The position numbers were made by a program, and so were the translations under genes. A DNA stretch of 64,000 nucleotides from Desmodesmus armatus (taxonomy: Eukaryota; Chlorophyta; Chlorophyceae; Sphaeropleales; Scenedesmaceae): positions 1 to 64,000 of the forward strand of contig VIIQ02000336.1 of assembly GCA_007449985.2 (NCBI GenBank), read 5' to 3'. Below the pieces are notes generated by a model. It searched no databases. It was not told the origin of the DNA and saw only the letters and a program-made list of their open reading frames with translations. This document shows, piece after piece, positions 10,001 to 19,308 of the stretch (position 1 is its first letter; the number at the start of each line of letters is the position of its first letter).

Positions 10001-11313
10001 GGGGGGTGCGGCCTCGGCCGTGGCGGGACAGCGAAGACAACCTGGCGCCCAGCACAGGTTTGCAGCAGCTGGAAGCGAAGCACAAGCGCAGCTTTGCGGA
10101 GATGATGCAGAGTGGCTTTAGCACAGGTAACAGCAGCAGCAGCAGCGGCCGCCACCGCATCACAACTGCTGACCAGATGGCAGCGTATGATGCTACGTGG
10201 ATGCACGACAGCCCGGCCCGGCAGCATGTCCTGCAGCGGGTTGCAGAGAGGGCTGATACAGCAGCAGGGTCACAGCCAACAGCTTGGCGGCAGCAGCAGG
10301 ACCTACAGCATGTCACCACCCCAACCGTGGATGACACAGAGGACCCCTTGGCCAGGGGGTTGCAGCCCGCTACAGAGGCCGACTCAGCGTGGGGAAAAGC
10401 GTACCGTCGGGCCGCTGACAAGCGCCTGCCACGGCTGCTGAGGGTGTTTGGATGGCAGCTGCTTCATGCCGCCGTCAGGGTTGGGGATAGTAGGGTATAC
10501 GCTGCCACCAACATGCAGGAGCTGCTGCAATGCTGCTGTCCGCAGCAACAGTGCCGGCTGGCGCCCCAGCAGCAGCAGCAGCAGCAGCCAGGCCAGGCGG
10601 GAGCACTGCAGTCTCAGCAGCAACAACAACAGGGGCAGGGCGGGACTGGGGGATCACAGCTGCTGCTGCAGCAGCTGCAGCAGCAGGGGCAGGGTGGGGA
10701 TGAGCAGCTGCAGCAGCAGCCGCAGCCACAGCCGGGACAGGCTGCGAACGGAGGGGCACAGCACCACCAGCAGCAGCAGCAGTCACAGCAGCAGGTTGGG
10801 ACCCAGCAGTAGCAGCTGCCGACTCCAGACAGCTATCAGCTTGAGTCTCTGTCTCACCTCTTTGTGCAGTGCCCTGTCGCGGTGGCCGTGTGGGCTTGGT
10901 TTGCAGGTGTGTGGCAGAGGGTGCAGCCGGGAGCAGCAGTGGACTTCAGCAGCGTTCGCATCCTACTGTTGGATGACAGCACAATGTGGAAGCCTCCACC
11001 AGCGCTGCAGCAGCTTTGGACATACCTGCGGCTGCTGCTGCTGGAGTCCTTCTGGGTGGTTCGGTGTGCCAGCGAGGGCCGACCGTACAGCAGTGTTGCA
11101 GTCATCCACAGGTTCAGGGCAGCATTGCAGCAGCAGCTCTCACAGGACTGGCTTAGGTCTCAGGGGGACATCCGCCTCAACTCTGGGGTGCCTCTGTCCT
11201 GGCTACGGGGCCGCAACCCCGTCCTGTCGCCAGAGCGGTTTGATGCTAAGTGGCAACAGCAGGGGGTAGTGTACACAGTGGCTGCAGGCGTGGGTCCCCG
11301 CCTTGCGTTCTAG
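7002..11313 (+). pseudogene. LINE-A ORF: reverse transcriptase and C-terminal domain, disrupted
   Basis: Would copy the element's RNA into the genome by target-primed reverse transcription. Motifs in order: YRPITLLN-D-KIVAKVL (about 8005), FVPGRDIADNVLHHL, motif A FLDFEKAYDRL (about 8205), motif B GCAQGSPLSPLL (about 8390), motif C HADD (8533-8544; the common residue before ADD is F or Y), motif D LNVDKSQGMGLG (about 8632) and RHLGILLS. C-terminal half: a long linker, CCCPQQQC, Gln-rich repeats, then HLFVQCP. Two lesions: a 20-nt A-rich insertion at 7682-7701 flanked by ATTGATAGGAA shifts the frame, and TAG at 10810-10812 interrupts a CAG run. After it the same frame is open to the true stop. 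Not functional as it stands. Confidence 0.9.
7671..7712 (+). mobile_element. Poly(A)-only insertion with TSD in the LINE-A ORF
   Basis: ATTGATAGGAA at 7671-7681 is repeated at 7702-7712. The 20 nt between are G, ten A, CC and seven A. Removing the insert and one repeat restores the frame IDRK-LDEEQ across the junction. Confidence 0.85.
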
Positions 11314-12018
11314 TGGGAGGGTGGCCATACGGGGGCTGGGATGTTCAGGAGCGGGGTTTGGGCAAGCAGGGGAGCTTTTTCTGTGTGGCATTTGTTGTGC
11401 TTCTCGGGTCTTGGCTACGTGTGTGCCTTACTCTGTATCATAGTTTTTTTTGTGTGCGCATCACACAGGGTCTAAGCGTTTGGGTTGTTCTCAGGGGGCG
11501 GCTGGCCGCTCTGGTGCCTTGTTTGGTTGGCACTGGAGCAACAATGTTAGTGTTTTGTTGGCTTAGGTGTGCCGGTGGGGTGGTGCACCACGCCGGGGGT
11601 GTTTGGGCCCTCTGCGCGCTGGCCTTTGTCCAGTCCAGCGGCCAGCCATGTGCTGTGTGGCCGCCGCTTGTTGGTTTTAGGGTGTTTCATCAGCCCCTCT
11701 GTCGGGGGGCTGGCTCTACACACCGGTGAGGTGTGTGAGTATGGTGACGCATCGGTGGTGCTTTCTCTCGGCTCTGCGTTCTGACTCGCTTGCGTTAGTG
11801 TTGCTCGCATGCTTTGTCCCTTTGCCGTTGCTTTTCTTTAGTCATTTTGCGGGTGCATGGTTTTATTTTTTTTTTTTATTTTTTTTTTCAAGGTAGGCTT
11901 GTTACATGAGCGGAGTCAAGCAACCACTGCCACCCCTCATTTGCTCTTGCAGGAGAATGGCGCAACCTGACAATCACCACCCTGTGAGAGGGCACCACCC
12001 TCCTCACCACATGATTAT

Positions 12019-12308
12019 AAAGGAGGGAAGGGGAGATGGAACTGCCGCTGCATATGCTGCCACTGTGCTGTCATTCCCTCATTACTGGATACTTTCACCA
12101 CATAGTGGTACTCTCCAGACCTAGTTAACTGCCGAAGCCGAAGCTTGGTATCACCACGCGTGAAGGGTAAACCACCGAAACCCCTTTGCCACTGCAAGCC
12201 GCTACAAGGGTGGGCGGACATCACAGCCTGGCCAGTGTCTTTGCCAGCATTCGATCCCCAGACCTTGCGATCTGAAGACCACCGACATATTGTAATGGGC
12301 TATCGGCG
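12019..12308 (-). mobile_element. Second tRNA-related element nested in the SINE
   Basis: GATTAT at 12013-12018 recurs at 12309-12314, and the SINE sequence resumes exactly there when compared with 13207-13690. On the minus strand the insert begins near TAGCCCATTAC (A-box-like), and about 45 nt on has GGGGATCGAATGC (B-box-like), preceded by TCTTCAGATCGCAAGGTCT, which resembles an anticodon-arm region. No poly(A) is seen. It may be a different SINE family; no second copy is in the window. Confidence 0.5.
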
Positions 12309-12568
12309 GATTATGTGAGGGGCGCTTGTGCGTAGCCTGCACGAAGCAGACACCAGGGCTCAACCATGCACCTGCTTTAACGTCTAAGTCTGCTACTATC
12401 AAAGCCTCCAGCACTAACCCAACTACTAACCATGCCAACTATCAAGTCGCTGCTGTGGGCGGACCAGTCGCCTCCTGCTGCCTCCTAAGTCTTCTACCAA
12501 CTAGCACCAAGGAGTAAGACGCTGCTGTGGACTGCAACAGACACATCCTGCCGCTGCCTCCTGCTGCC

Positions 12569-12641
12569 GGTGGGCGGGCTGGGATTCGAACCCAGATCTC
12601 CCCGGTATCAACCGGGTGCTTTAGCCATTAAGCTACCCCCC
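12569..12641 (-). promoter_or_regulatory. tRNA-like SINE head (Pol III A and B boxes), copy 1
   Basis: Minus strand: TAGCTTAATGG matches the A-box consensus and GGTTCGAATCC the B-box. D-arm GCTT/AAGC and T-arm CTGGG/CCCAG are perfect. The anticodon stem CCCGG/CCGGG closes a 6-nt loop TTGATA, one short of a real tRNA. So this is an internal Pol III promoter of a SINE rather than a working tRNA gene. Confidence 0.8.
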
Positions 12642-12849
12642 TGGTGCATGGTCGGGTCCTGGTGTCTGCTTTTTGGCAGGCTGCACTGCGACGTGCCGCC
12701 CGTGAGACCATGTGGTGGGGTGTCGGCTTGCGCCCTCACAGGGTGGTGCCTGCCAGGTTGCGCCATCCTCTTGCCTGAGCTTTGAGGGGTGGCTTCTGTT
12801 GCTTGACTTCGCTCTTGTAACTTGCTCACTCCAAAAAAAAAAAAAAAAA

Positions 12850-13206
12850 ATGCACCCCAATTGAGTCAGTGTGCGGCGCGTAGCGTTGGGTTGAGGGCGG
12901 CGGGTGACGCGTGATGGTGCGCAGCGATGGTGGTGCGCAATAATCATCTGGTTGGCTCTGATGAAAGACCAAAGTATGTTCTTCAAGTATGTTCTTCAAC
13001 TTGCTCACTCCAAAAACAAAAACAAAAAAAAGTATGTTCTTCAAGCGTACCAACATGCACCCCAATTGAGTCAGTGTGCGGCGCGTAGCGTTGGGTTGAG
13101 GGCGGCGGATGCCGTGTGATGGTGCGCAGGGATGGTGGTGCGCAAAAATCATCTGTTTGGCTCTGATGAAAGACCAAAATATGATCTTCAAGCGTACCAA
13201 CATGCA
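12850..13206 (+). repeat. 147-bp satellite, block 2
   Basis: Continues the array after LINE-A. It contains a tail-only insertion (13000-13029: CTTGCTCACTCC plus interrupted A tail, the LINE-A 3' end) flanked by AAGTATGTTCTTCAA at 12985-12999 and 13030-13044. A further tandem copy of AAGTATGTTCTTC sits just upstream. Confidence 0.9.
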
Positions 13207-13690
13207 AGGGGGGGTAGCTTAATGGCTAAAGCACCCGGTTGATACCGGGAGATCTGGGTTCGAATCCCAGCCCGCCCACCGGCAGCAGGAGGCAGCGGCA
13301 TAATGTGTCTGTTGCAGCCCACAGCAGCGTCTTACGCCTTGGTGCTAGTTGGTAGAAGACTTAGGAGGCAGCAGGAGGCGACTGGTCCGCCCACAGCAGC
13401 GACTTGATAGTTGGCATGGTTAGTAGTTGGGTTAGTGCTGGAGGCTTTGATAGTAGCAGACTTAGACGTTAAAGCAGGTGCATGGTTGAGCCCTGGTGTC
13501 TGCTTCGTGCAGGCTGCGCTGCACAAGCGCCGCTCACATAATCATGTGGTGAGGGTGGTGGTGCCCCCTCAAAGGGTGGTGATTGTCAGGTTGCGCCATT
13601 CTCCTGCAAGAGCAAATGAGGGGTGGCAGTGGTTGCTTGACTCCGCTCATGTAACAAGCCTACCCAGGAAAAAAAAAAGGAAAAAAAAAA
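13207..13690 (+). mobile_element. SINE, full-length reference copy
   Basis: A 484-bp element in the satellite, flanked by TACCAACATGCA at 13195-13206 and 13691-13702. Layout: tRNA-like head (13208-13280), unique body with GGCAGCAGGAGGCAGCGGC and TTAGTAGTTGGGTTAGTGC, then from about 13475 a tail starting GCAGGTGCATGGTTGAGCCC that aligns with the LINE-A/B 3' ends, and an interrupted A tail. Non-autonomous: head for Pol III transcription, tail presumably recognised by a partner LINE RT. It is the most complete copy in this window. Confidence 0.93.
13208..13280 (+). promoter_or_regulatory. tRNA-like SINE head (Pol III A and B boxes), copy 2
   Basis: Seven G residues (13208-13214) face CCCGCCC (13271-13277) as an acceptor-like stem. 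A-box TAGCTTAATGG at 13215-13225; B-box GGTTCGAATCC. The 6-nt anticodon loop argues against decoding function. Confidence 0.82.
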
Positions 13691-16157
13691 TACCAACATG
13701 CACCCCAATTGAGTCAGTGTGCGGCGCGTAGCGTTGGGTTGAGGGCGGCGGATGCCGCGTGATGGTGCGCAGCGATGGTGGTGCGCAAAATCATCTGGTT
13801 GGCTCTGATGAAAGACCAAGATATGTTCTTCAAGCGTACCAACATGCACCCCAATTGAGTCAGTGTGCGGCGCGTAGCGTTGGGTTGAGGGCGGCGGGTG
13901 CCGCGTGATGGTGCGCAGCGATGGTGGTGCGCAAAAATCATCTGGTTGGCTCTGATGAAAGACCAAGATATGTTCTTCAAGCGTACCAACATGCACCCCA
14001 ATTGAGTCAGTGTGCGGCGCGTAGCGTTGGGTTGAGGGCGGCGGGTGCCGCGTGATGGTGCGCAGCGATGGTGGTGCGCAAAAAACATCTGGTGGGCTCT
14101 GATGAAAGACCAAAATATGTTCTTCAAGCGTACCAACATGCACCCCAATTGATTCAGTGTGCGGCGCGTAGCGTTGGGTTGAGGGCGGCGGGTGACGCGT
14201 GATGGTGCGCAGCGATGGTGGTACGCAAAAATCATCTGGTTGGCTCTGATGAAAGACCAAAATATGTTCTTCAAGCGTACCAACATGCACCCCAATTGAT
14301 TCAGTGTGCGGCGCGTAGCGTTGGGTTGAGGGCGGCGGGTGCCGCGTGATGGTGCGCAGCGATGGTGGTGCGCAATAATCATCTGGTTGGCTCTGATGAA
14401 AGACCAAAATATGTTCTTCAAGCGTACCAACATGCACCCCAATTGAGTCAGTGTGCGGCGCGTAGCGTTGGGTTGAGGGCGGCGGATGGCGCGTGATGGT
14501 GGGCAGCGATGGTGGTATTTTTTTTTCCAGGGTGAGCAAGCGATGGTGGTACGCAAAAATCATCTGGTTGGCTCTGATGAAAGACCAAAATATGTTCTTC
14601 AAGTGTACCAACATGCACCCCAACTGAGTCAGTGTGCGGCGCGTAGCGTTGGGTTGAGGGCGGCGGGTGCCGCGTGATGGTGCGCAGCGATGGTGGTGCG
14701 CAAAAAACATCTGGTGGGCTCTGATGAAAGACCAAAAGATGTTCTTCAAGCATACCAACATGCACCCCAATTGAGTCAGTGTGCGGCGCGTAGCGTTGGG
14801 TTGAGGGCGGCGGGTGCCGCGTGATGGTGCGCAGCGATGGTGGTGCGCAAAAATCATCTGGTTGGCTCTGATGAAAGACCAAGATATGTTCTTCAAGCGT
14901 ACCAACATGCACCCCAATTGAGTCAGTGTGCGGCGCGTAGCGTTGGGTTGAGGGCGGCGGGTGCCGCGTGATGGTGCGCAGCGATGGTGGTGCGCAAAAA
15001 ACATCTGGTGGGCTCTGATGAAAGACCAAAATATGTTCTTCAAGCGTACCAACATGCACCCCAATTGATTCAGTGTGCGGCGCGTAGCGTTGGGTTGAGG
15101 GCGGCGGGTGACGCGTGATGGTGCGCAGCGATGGTGGTACGCAAAAATCATCTGGTTGGCTCTGATGAAAGACCAAAATATGTTCTTCAAGCGTACCAAC
15201 ATGCACCCCAATTGATTCAGTGTGCGGCGCGTAGCGTTGGGTTGAGGGCGGCGGGTGCCGCGTGATGGTGCGCAGCGATGGTGGTGCGCAATAATCATCT
15301 GGTTGGCTCTGATGAAAGACCAAAATATGTTCTTCAAGCGTACCAACATGCACCCCAATTGAGTCAGTGTGCGGCGCGTAGCGTTGGGTTGAGGGCGGCG
15401 GATGGCGCGTGATGGTGGGCAGCGATGGTGGTATTTTTTTTTCCAGGGTGAGCAAGCGATGGTGGTACGCAAAAATCATCTGGTTGGCTCTGATGAAAGA
15501 CCAAAATATGTTCTTCAAGTGTACCAACATGCACCCCAACTGAGTCAGTGTGCGGCGCGTAGCGTTGGGTTGAGGGCGGCGGGTGCCGCGTGATGGTGCG
15601 CAGCGATGGTGGTGCGCAAAAAACATCTGGTGGGCTCTGATGAAAGACCAAAAGATGTTCTTCAAGCATACCAACATGCACCCCAATTGAGTCAGTGTGC
15701 GGCGCGTAGCGTTGGGTTGAGGGCGGCGGGTGCCGCGTGATGGTGCGCAGCGATGGTGGTGCGCAAAAATCATCTGGTTGGCTCTGATGAAAGACCAAGA
15801 TATGTTCTTCAAGCGTACCAACATGCACCCCAATTGAGTCAGTGTGCGGCGCGTAGCGTTGGGTTGAGGGCGGCGGGTGACGCGTGATGGTGCGCAGCGA
15901 TGGTGGTACGCAAAAATCATCTGGTTGGCTCTGATGAAAGACCAAGATATGTTCTTCAAGCGTACCAACATGCACCCCAATTGAGTCAGTGTGCGGCGCG
16001 TAGCGTTGGGTTGAGGGCGGCGGATGCCGCGTGATGGTGCGCAGCGATGGTGGTGCGCAAAAATCATCTGGTTGGCTCTGATGAAAGACCAAAATATGTT
16101 CTTCAAGCGTACCAACATGCACCCCAATTGAGTCAGTGTGCGGCGCATAGCGTTGGG
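13691..16157 (+). repeat. 147-bp satellite, main array (about 16 units) with a 916-bp higher-order duplication
   Basis: Tandem units with 146-147 bp spacing (CACCCCAATT starts at 13701, 13847 and 13994). A segment of six units plus one 34-bp insertion event is repeated with a period of 916 bp: the diagnostic insertion junction lies at 14517 and again at 15433. Because 147 is a multiple of three, frames stay open through the array, giving a spurious 628-codon minus-strand frame. No promoter or codon signature of a gene. Confidence 0.95.
14506..14551 (-). mobile_element. 22-nt LINE-tail insertion with 12-bp TSD (in satellite)
   Basis: GCGATGGTGGTA at 14506-14517 is repeated at 14540-14551. Between are a T-run and CCAGGGTGAGCAA, the complement of the LINE-B terminus (TTGCTCACCCTGG-polyA). 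The same event is carried by duplication at 15422-15467, 28686-28731 and 31056-31101. Confidence 0.9.
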
Positions 16158-16396
16158 TTTTTTTTTTCTTTTTCCAGGGTAGGCTTGTTACATGAGCGGA
16201 GTCAAGCAACCACTGCCACCCCTCATTGGCTCTTGCAGGAGAATGGCGCAACCTGACAATCGCCACCCTTTGAGGGGGCACCACCACCCTCACCACATGA
16301 TTATGTGAGCGGCGCTTGTGCAGCGCAGCCTGCACGAAGCAGACACCAGGGCTCAACCATGCACCTGCTTTAACGTCTAAGTCTGCTACTCCATCC
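16158..16396 (-). mobile_element. SINE, antisense, 5'-truncated
   Basis: T-rich start, then CAGGGTAGGCTTGTTACATG and the rest of the tail, ending in the body at GTCTAAGTCTGCTACT. No head. It closes the main satellite array. Confidence 0.85.
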
Positions 16397-16550
16397 TTTC
16401 CACTGCTGCAACAGCAGTAGCGGCAGCAACAGTCCCAGGAGGAGGAGCAGGATGCAGGGGTGTCCCAGCCAACACAGCAGCAGCACCAGCCGCCGCAGGA
16501 AGCATCCAGGCAGACGCAGCGACAACAGCAACCACCAAGATCGCCAGTGG
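16397..16550 (+). other. Unassigned Gln/Pro-coding-like segment
   Basis: Plus strand reads as a Gln/Pro-rich stretch (SQPTQQQHQPPQEASRQT and onward) resembling the low-complexity parts of the LINE proteins. It matches no other copy in the window. Possibly LINE-derived. Confidence 0.3.
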
Positions 16551-17118
16551 CACTGGGGCAACAATGTTATTGTTTTTGTTTGCTTAGGTGTGGGGCGGAT
16601 TTAGCCCTGCATATTGGAGAGGTGTGCAGGTGTGGTGGTGCACCACGCCGGGGGTATTTGGGCCCTCTGCGCGCTGGCTTTTGTCGAGTACAGCGGCCAG
16701 CCATGTGCTGTGTGGCCGCCGCTTGTTGGTTCAGAGTGTTTCTTCAGCCCCTCTGTGGGGGGCTGGCTATGCACACCGGTGAGGTGTGTGAGTGTGGTGA
16801 CGCATCGGTGGTGCTTTCTCTCGGCTCTGTGTTGACTCGCTTGCGTTGGTGTTGCTCGCATGCTTTGTCCCTTTGCCGTTGCTTTTCTCTAGTCATTCTG
16901 CAGGTGCATGGTCGGGTCCTGGTGTCTGCTTTTTGGCAGGCTGCACTGCGACGTGCCGCCCGTGAGACCATGTGGTGGGGTGTCGGCTTGCGCCCTCACA
17001 GGGTGGTGCCTGCCAGGTTGCGCCATCCTCTTGCCTGAGCTTTGAGGGGTGGCTTCTGTTGCTTGACTTCGCTCCTGTAACTTGCTCACTCCCCCAAAAA
17101 AAAAAAAAAAAAAAAAAA
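16551..17118 (+). mobile_element. LINE-A 3' UTR and tail, 5'-truncated
   Basis: Begins at GGCACTGGGGCAACAATG (LINE-A 3' UTR, compare about 11528) and continues without the SINE to the LINE-A terminus CTGTAACTTGCTCACTCCC and poly(A) at 17096-17118. It shows the uninterrupted form of the site where the SINE sits in the 7.0-12.8 kb copy. Confidence 0.88.
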
Positions 17119-18057
17119 GACTATCGTAGACAATTTGCGGGTGCGTGTTGGAGCCCTGGTTGCTAGATGACAGCTCGGTGTGGCAGCCACCAGCGCAGCT
17201 GCGCCAGTTGTGGACTTACCTACGCCTGCTGCTGCTTGAGTCCTTCTGGGTGGTTCTTTTTTTTTTTTTCTTTTTTTTTTTTTTCCAGGGTGAGCAGGTT
17301 ACAAGAGCGGAGTCAAGCAACAAAAGCTACCCCTTAAAGGCTCTGGCAAGAGGATGGCCTGGTTCGGGTGGTTCTGGGTGGTTCTGGGTGGTTCGGTGTG
17401 CCAGTGAGGGCCGCCCGTACAGCAGTGCGGCTGTCACCCATAGGTTTAGGGCAGCACTGCAGCAGCAGCTCACGCAGGACTGGCTCAGGACACAAGGGGA
17501 CATCCGCCTGAACTCTGGGGTGCCTTTGTCTTGGCTCCGGGGCCGCAACCTGAGCTGCTGCCGGAGCGGTTCGCCGCCAAATGGCAGCAGCCGGGGGAGC
17601 TGTACGCAGTGGGGCACGGCACAGGGCCCAGCCTTGTGCTGCCAGGGGATGCTTGATGGGCCTCTTCTGGGAGTGGGGGTCCTTGGACGGGACATTTTGG
17701 GGCCACCAAAACATACAATCTACAACAAAATGGGGCTTGGTCCCGCCCAATGTAACTGATCACTTCAACAAAAAAAAAATGGGGGTGGGCTTCTGCTGCT
17801 GCGATGCAGTAGGGATGGGGGTTGGGTTTGGTTTCAGTGTTAGTGGTGAGTGGTTTTGTGCATACTTTGGGGGGCCGGTTCATGCTACCAGCCAAGGTTG
17901 GTGTGTACACCCGGCAGGGGGTGCTAGTGACTTAGCCATTGTGCCGCCTTGCGCGGCGTTCCGTTCCAGGCGAGTTTAGTAGCCGTGTGGTGTCACTATG
18001 CTTTTGTATAGTTTCTGCAGTACCGCCTGCGTGACAGCCGGCAGTGACTATCGTAGA
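17119..18057 (+). pseudogene. LINE-B C-terminus and 3' UTR fragment, rearranged
   Basis: Starts with a piece of LINE-B 3' UTR (GACTATCGTAGACAATTTGC) joined directly to ORF sequence (LDDSSVWQPPAQLRQLWTYL), so the order is scrambled. An antisense LINE-B tail of about 100 bp sits at 17250-17352 between GGGTGGTTC repeats. The ORF then resumes (CASEGRPYSSAAVTHRF) to the C-terminus. A 40-nt LINE-C tail is inserted at 17736-17775 between AAAATGGGG repeats. Ends inside the UTR at GACTATCGTAGAC. Confidence 0.8.
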
Positions 18058-18508
18058 CGTACCGCAGTGTTGCAGTCATCCACAGGTTTTTTTTTTTTTT
18101 TTTTCAGGGTGAGCAGGTTACAAGAGCGGAGTCAAGCAACAAAAGCTACCCCTAAAGGCTCTGGCAAGAGGATGGCGCAACCTGACCGGCGCCACCCTGT
18201 GAAGGGGCAAGCCACCACCCTCACCACATGGTCAGATGAGCGGCGCATTGCAGCGCAGCCTGCTGAAAGCAGACACCAGGGCTCCACCACGCACCCGCAA
18301 ATTGTCTACGATAGTCACTGCCGGCTGTCACGCAGGCGGTACTGCAGAAACTATACAAAAGCAAAGTGACACCACACGGCTACTAAACTCGCCTGGAACG
18401 GAACGCCGCGCAAGGCGGCACAATGGCTAAGTCACTAGCACCCCCTGCCGGGGTGTACACACCAAGCTTGGCTGGTAGCATGAACCGGCCCCCCAAAGTA
18501 TGCACATC
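18058..18508 (-). mobile_element. LINE-B tail and 3' UTR, antisense, with short LINE-A patch
   Basis: 18058-18086 is a patch matching LINE-A coding sequence (GCAGTGTTGCAGTCATCCAC). From the T-run at about 18088 it is LINE-B 3' UTR in reverse, as far as the site where a SINE is inserted (18507). Confidence 0.75.
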
Positions 18509-18927
18509 CCAGCCCGCCCACCGGCAGCAGGAGGCAGCGGCATAATGTGTCTGCAGCCCACAGCAGCGTCTTACGCCTTGGTGCTAGTTGGTAGAAGACT
18601 TAGGAGGCAGCAGGAGGCGACTGGTCCGCCCACAGCAGCGACTTGATAGTTGGCATGGTTAGTAGTTGGGTTAGTGCTGGAGGCTTTGATAGTAGCACAC
18701 TTAGACGTTAAAGCAGGTGCATGGTTGAGCCTGGTGTCTGCTTCGTGCAGGCTGCGCTGCACAAGCGCCGCTCACATAATCATGTGGTGAGGGTGGTGGT
18801 GCCCCCTCAAAGGGTGGCGATTGTCAGGTTGCGCCATTCTCCTGCAAGAGCAAATGAGGGGTGGCAGTGGTTGCTTGACTCCGCTCATGTAACAAGCCTA
18901 CCCTGAAAAAAAAAAAAAAAAAAAAGG
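18507..18927 (+). mobile_element. SINE lacking its tRNA head, in LINE-B 3' UTR
   Basis: Flanked by ATGCACA on both sides (about 18500-18506 and 18928-18934). It sits in the same LINE-B UTR position as the full SINE at 27702-28181 (TGTGCATACTTT site), but the head between GGGCTGGGA and the flank is gone. The simplest reading is one ancestral insertion, duplicated with its host, followed by loss of the head here. Confidence 0.75.
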
Positions 18928-19308
18928 ATGCACAAAACCACTCACCACTAACACTGAAACCAAACCCCAACCCCCATCCCTACTGCATCGCAGCAGCAGA
19001 AGCCCACCCCCATTTTGTTGTAGATTGTATGTTTTGGTGGCCCCAAAATGTCCGTCCAAGGACCCCCACTCCAGAAGAGGCCCATCAAGCATCCCTGGCA
19101 GCACAAGGCGGGGCCCTGTGCCATGCCCCACTGCGTACAGCTCCCCCGGCTACTGCCATTTGGCGGCGAACCGCTCCGGCAGCAGCTCAGGGTTGCGGCC
19201 CGGAGCCAAGACAAAGGCACCCCAGAGTTCAGGCGGATGTCCCCTTGTGTCCTGAGCCAGTCCTGCGTGAGCTGCTGCTGCAGTGCTGCCCTAACCTATG
19301 GGTGGACG
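18928..19308 (-). pseudogene. LINE-B 3' UTR and C-terminus, antisense
   Basis: Reverse complement of LINE-B from the UTR into the last codons (stop near 19098, then the VLPG, AAKWQQ and PLSWLRG region), ending at the CCTAACCTATGGGTG junction where a forward LINE-B begins. The two parts overlap in content, so this is an inverted duplication. Confidence 0.8.

Larger units (their letters stand above)
11862..12642 (-). mobile_element. SINE, full-length, inserted in LINE-A 3' UTR and itself interrupted
   Basis: Antisense SINE: T-rich start (11862-11888), tail, body, then tRNA-like head ending at about 12641. Flanked by GGTGCATGGT (11852-11861 and 12643-12652). A 290-bp foreign element splits it at 12019-12308. 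Net length close to the 480 bp of the other full copies. Confidence 0.92.
7002..12849 (+). mobile_element. LINE-A, L1-like non-LTR retrotransposon, 5'-truncated, with nested insertions
   Basis: A LINE inserted in the 147-bp satellite. It starts in the linker upstream of the RT, so any upstream endonuclease region is lost by 5' truncation. It continues through RT and a C-terminal region to a stop at 11311-11313, then a 3' UTR and poly(A) at 12832-12849. A SINE (11862-12642) interrupts the UTR with the duplication GGTGCATGGT (11852-11861 and 12643-12652). Without it the element is about 5.06 kb. Nested, truncated, poly(A)-tailed L1-like copies resemble Zepp elements of green algae; that placement is inference. 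Confidence 0.9.

Noticed and set aside
10801..10815. TAG in the LINE-A Gln run as evidence for UAG = Gln
   Set aside because: TAG also ends the LINE-A ORF (11311-11313) and the glycosyltransferase, so it is a stop here. A single CAG to TAG change in a dead copy explains it.
13208..13280. Functional tRNA gene
   Set aside because: The anticodon loop has 6 nt, the acceptor stem has a mismatch and is part of a G-run, and all copies are the heads of SINEs with TSDs.
13810..13840. CTGATGA in each satellite unit as a hammerhead core
   Set aside because: It is followed by AAGACC with no stem II/GAAA arrangement and no NUH site in place. A chance match.
13691..16157. Regular repeats considered as a CRISPR array
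   Set aside because: Units are contiguous 147-bp copies without unique spacers, in eukaryotic DNA with no cas genes.
13586..16356. Very long minus-strand open frames (up to 628 codons) over the satellite
   Set aside because: The 147-bp unit is divisible by three and lacks stops in two minus frames, so any array of it stays open. The 49-residue repeat has no domain, start context or splice logic.
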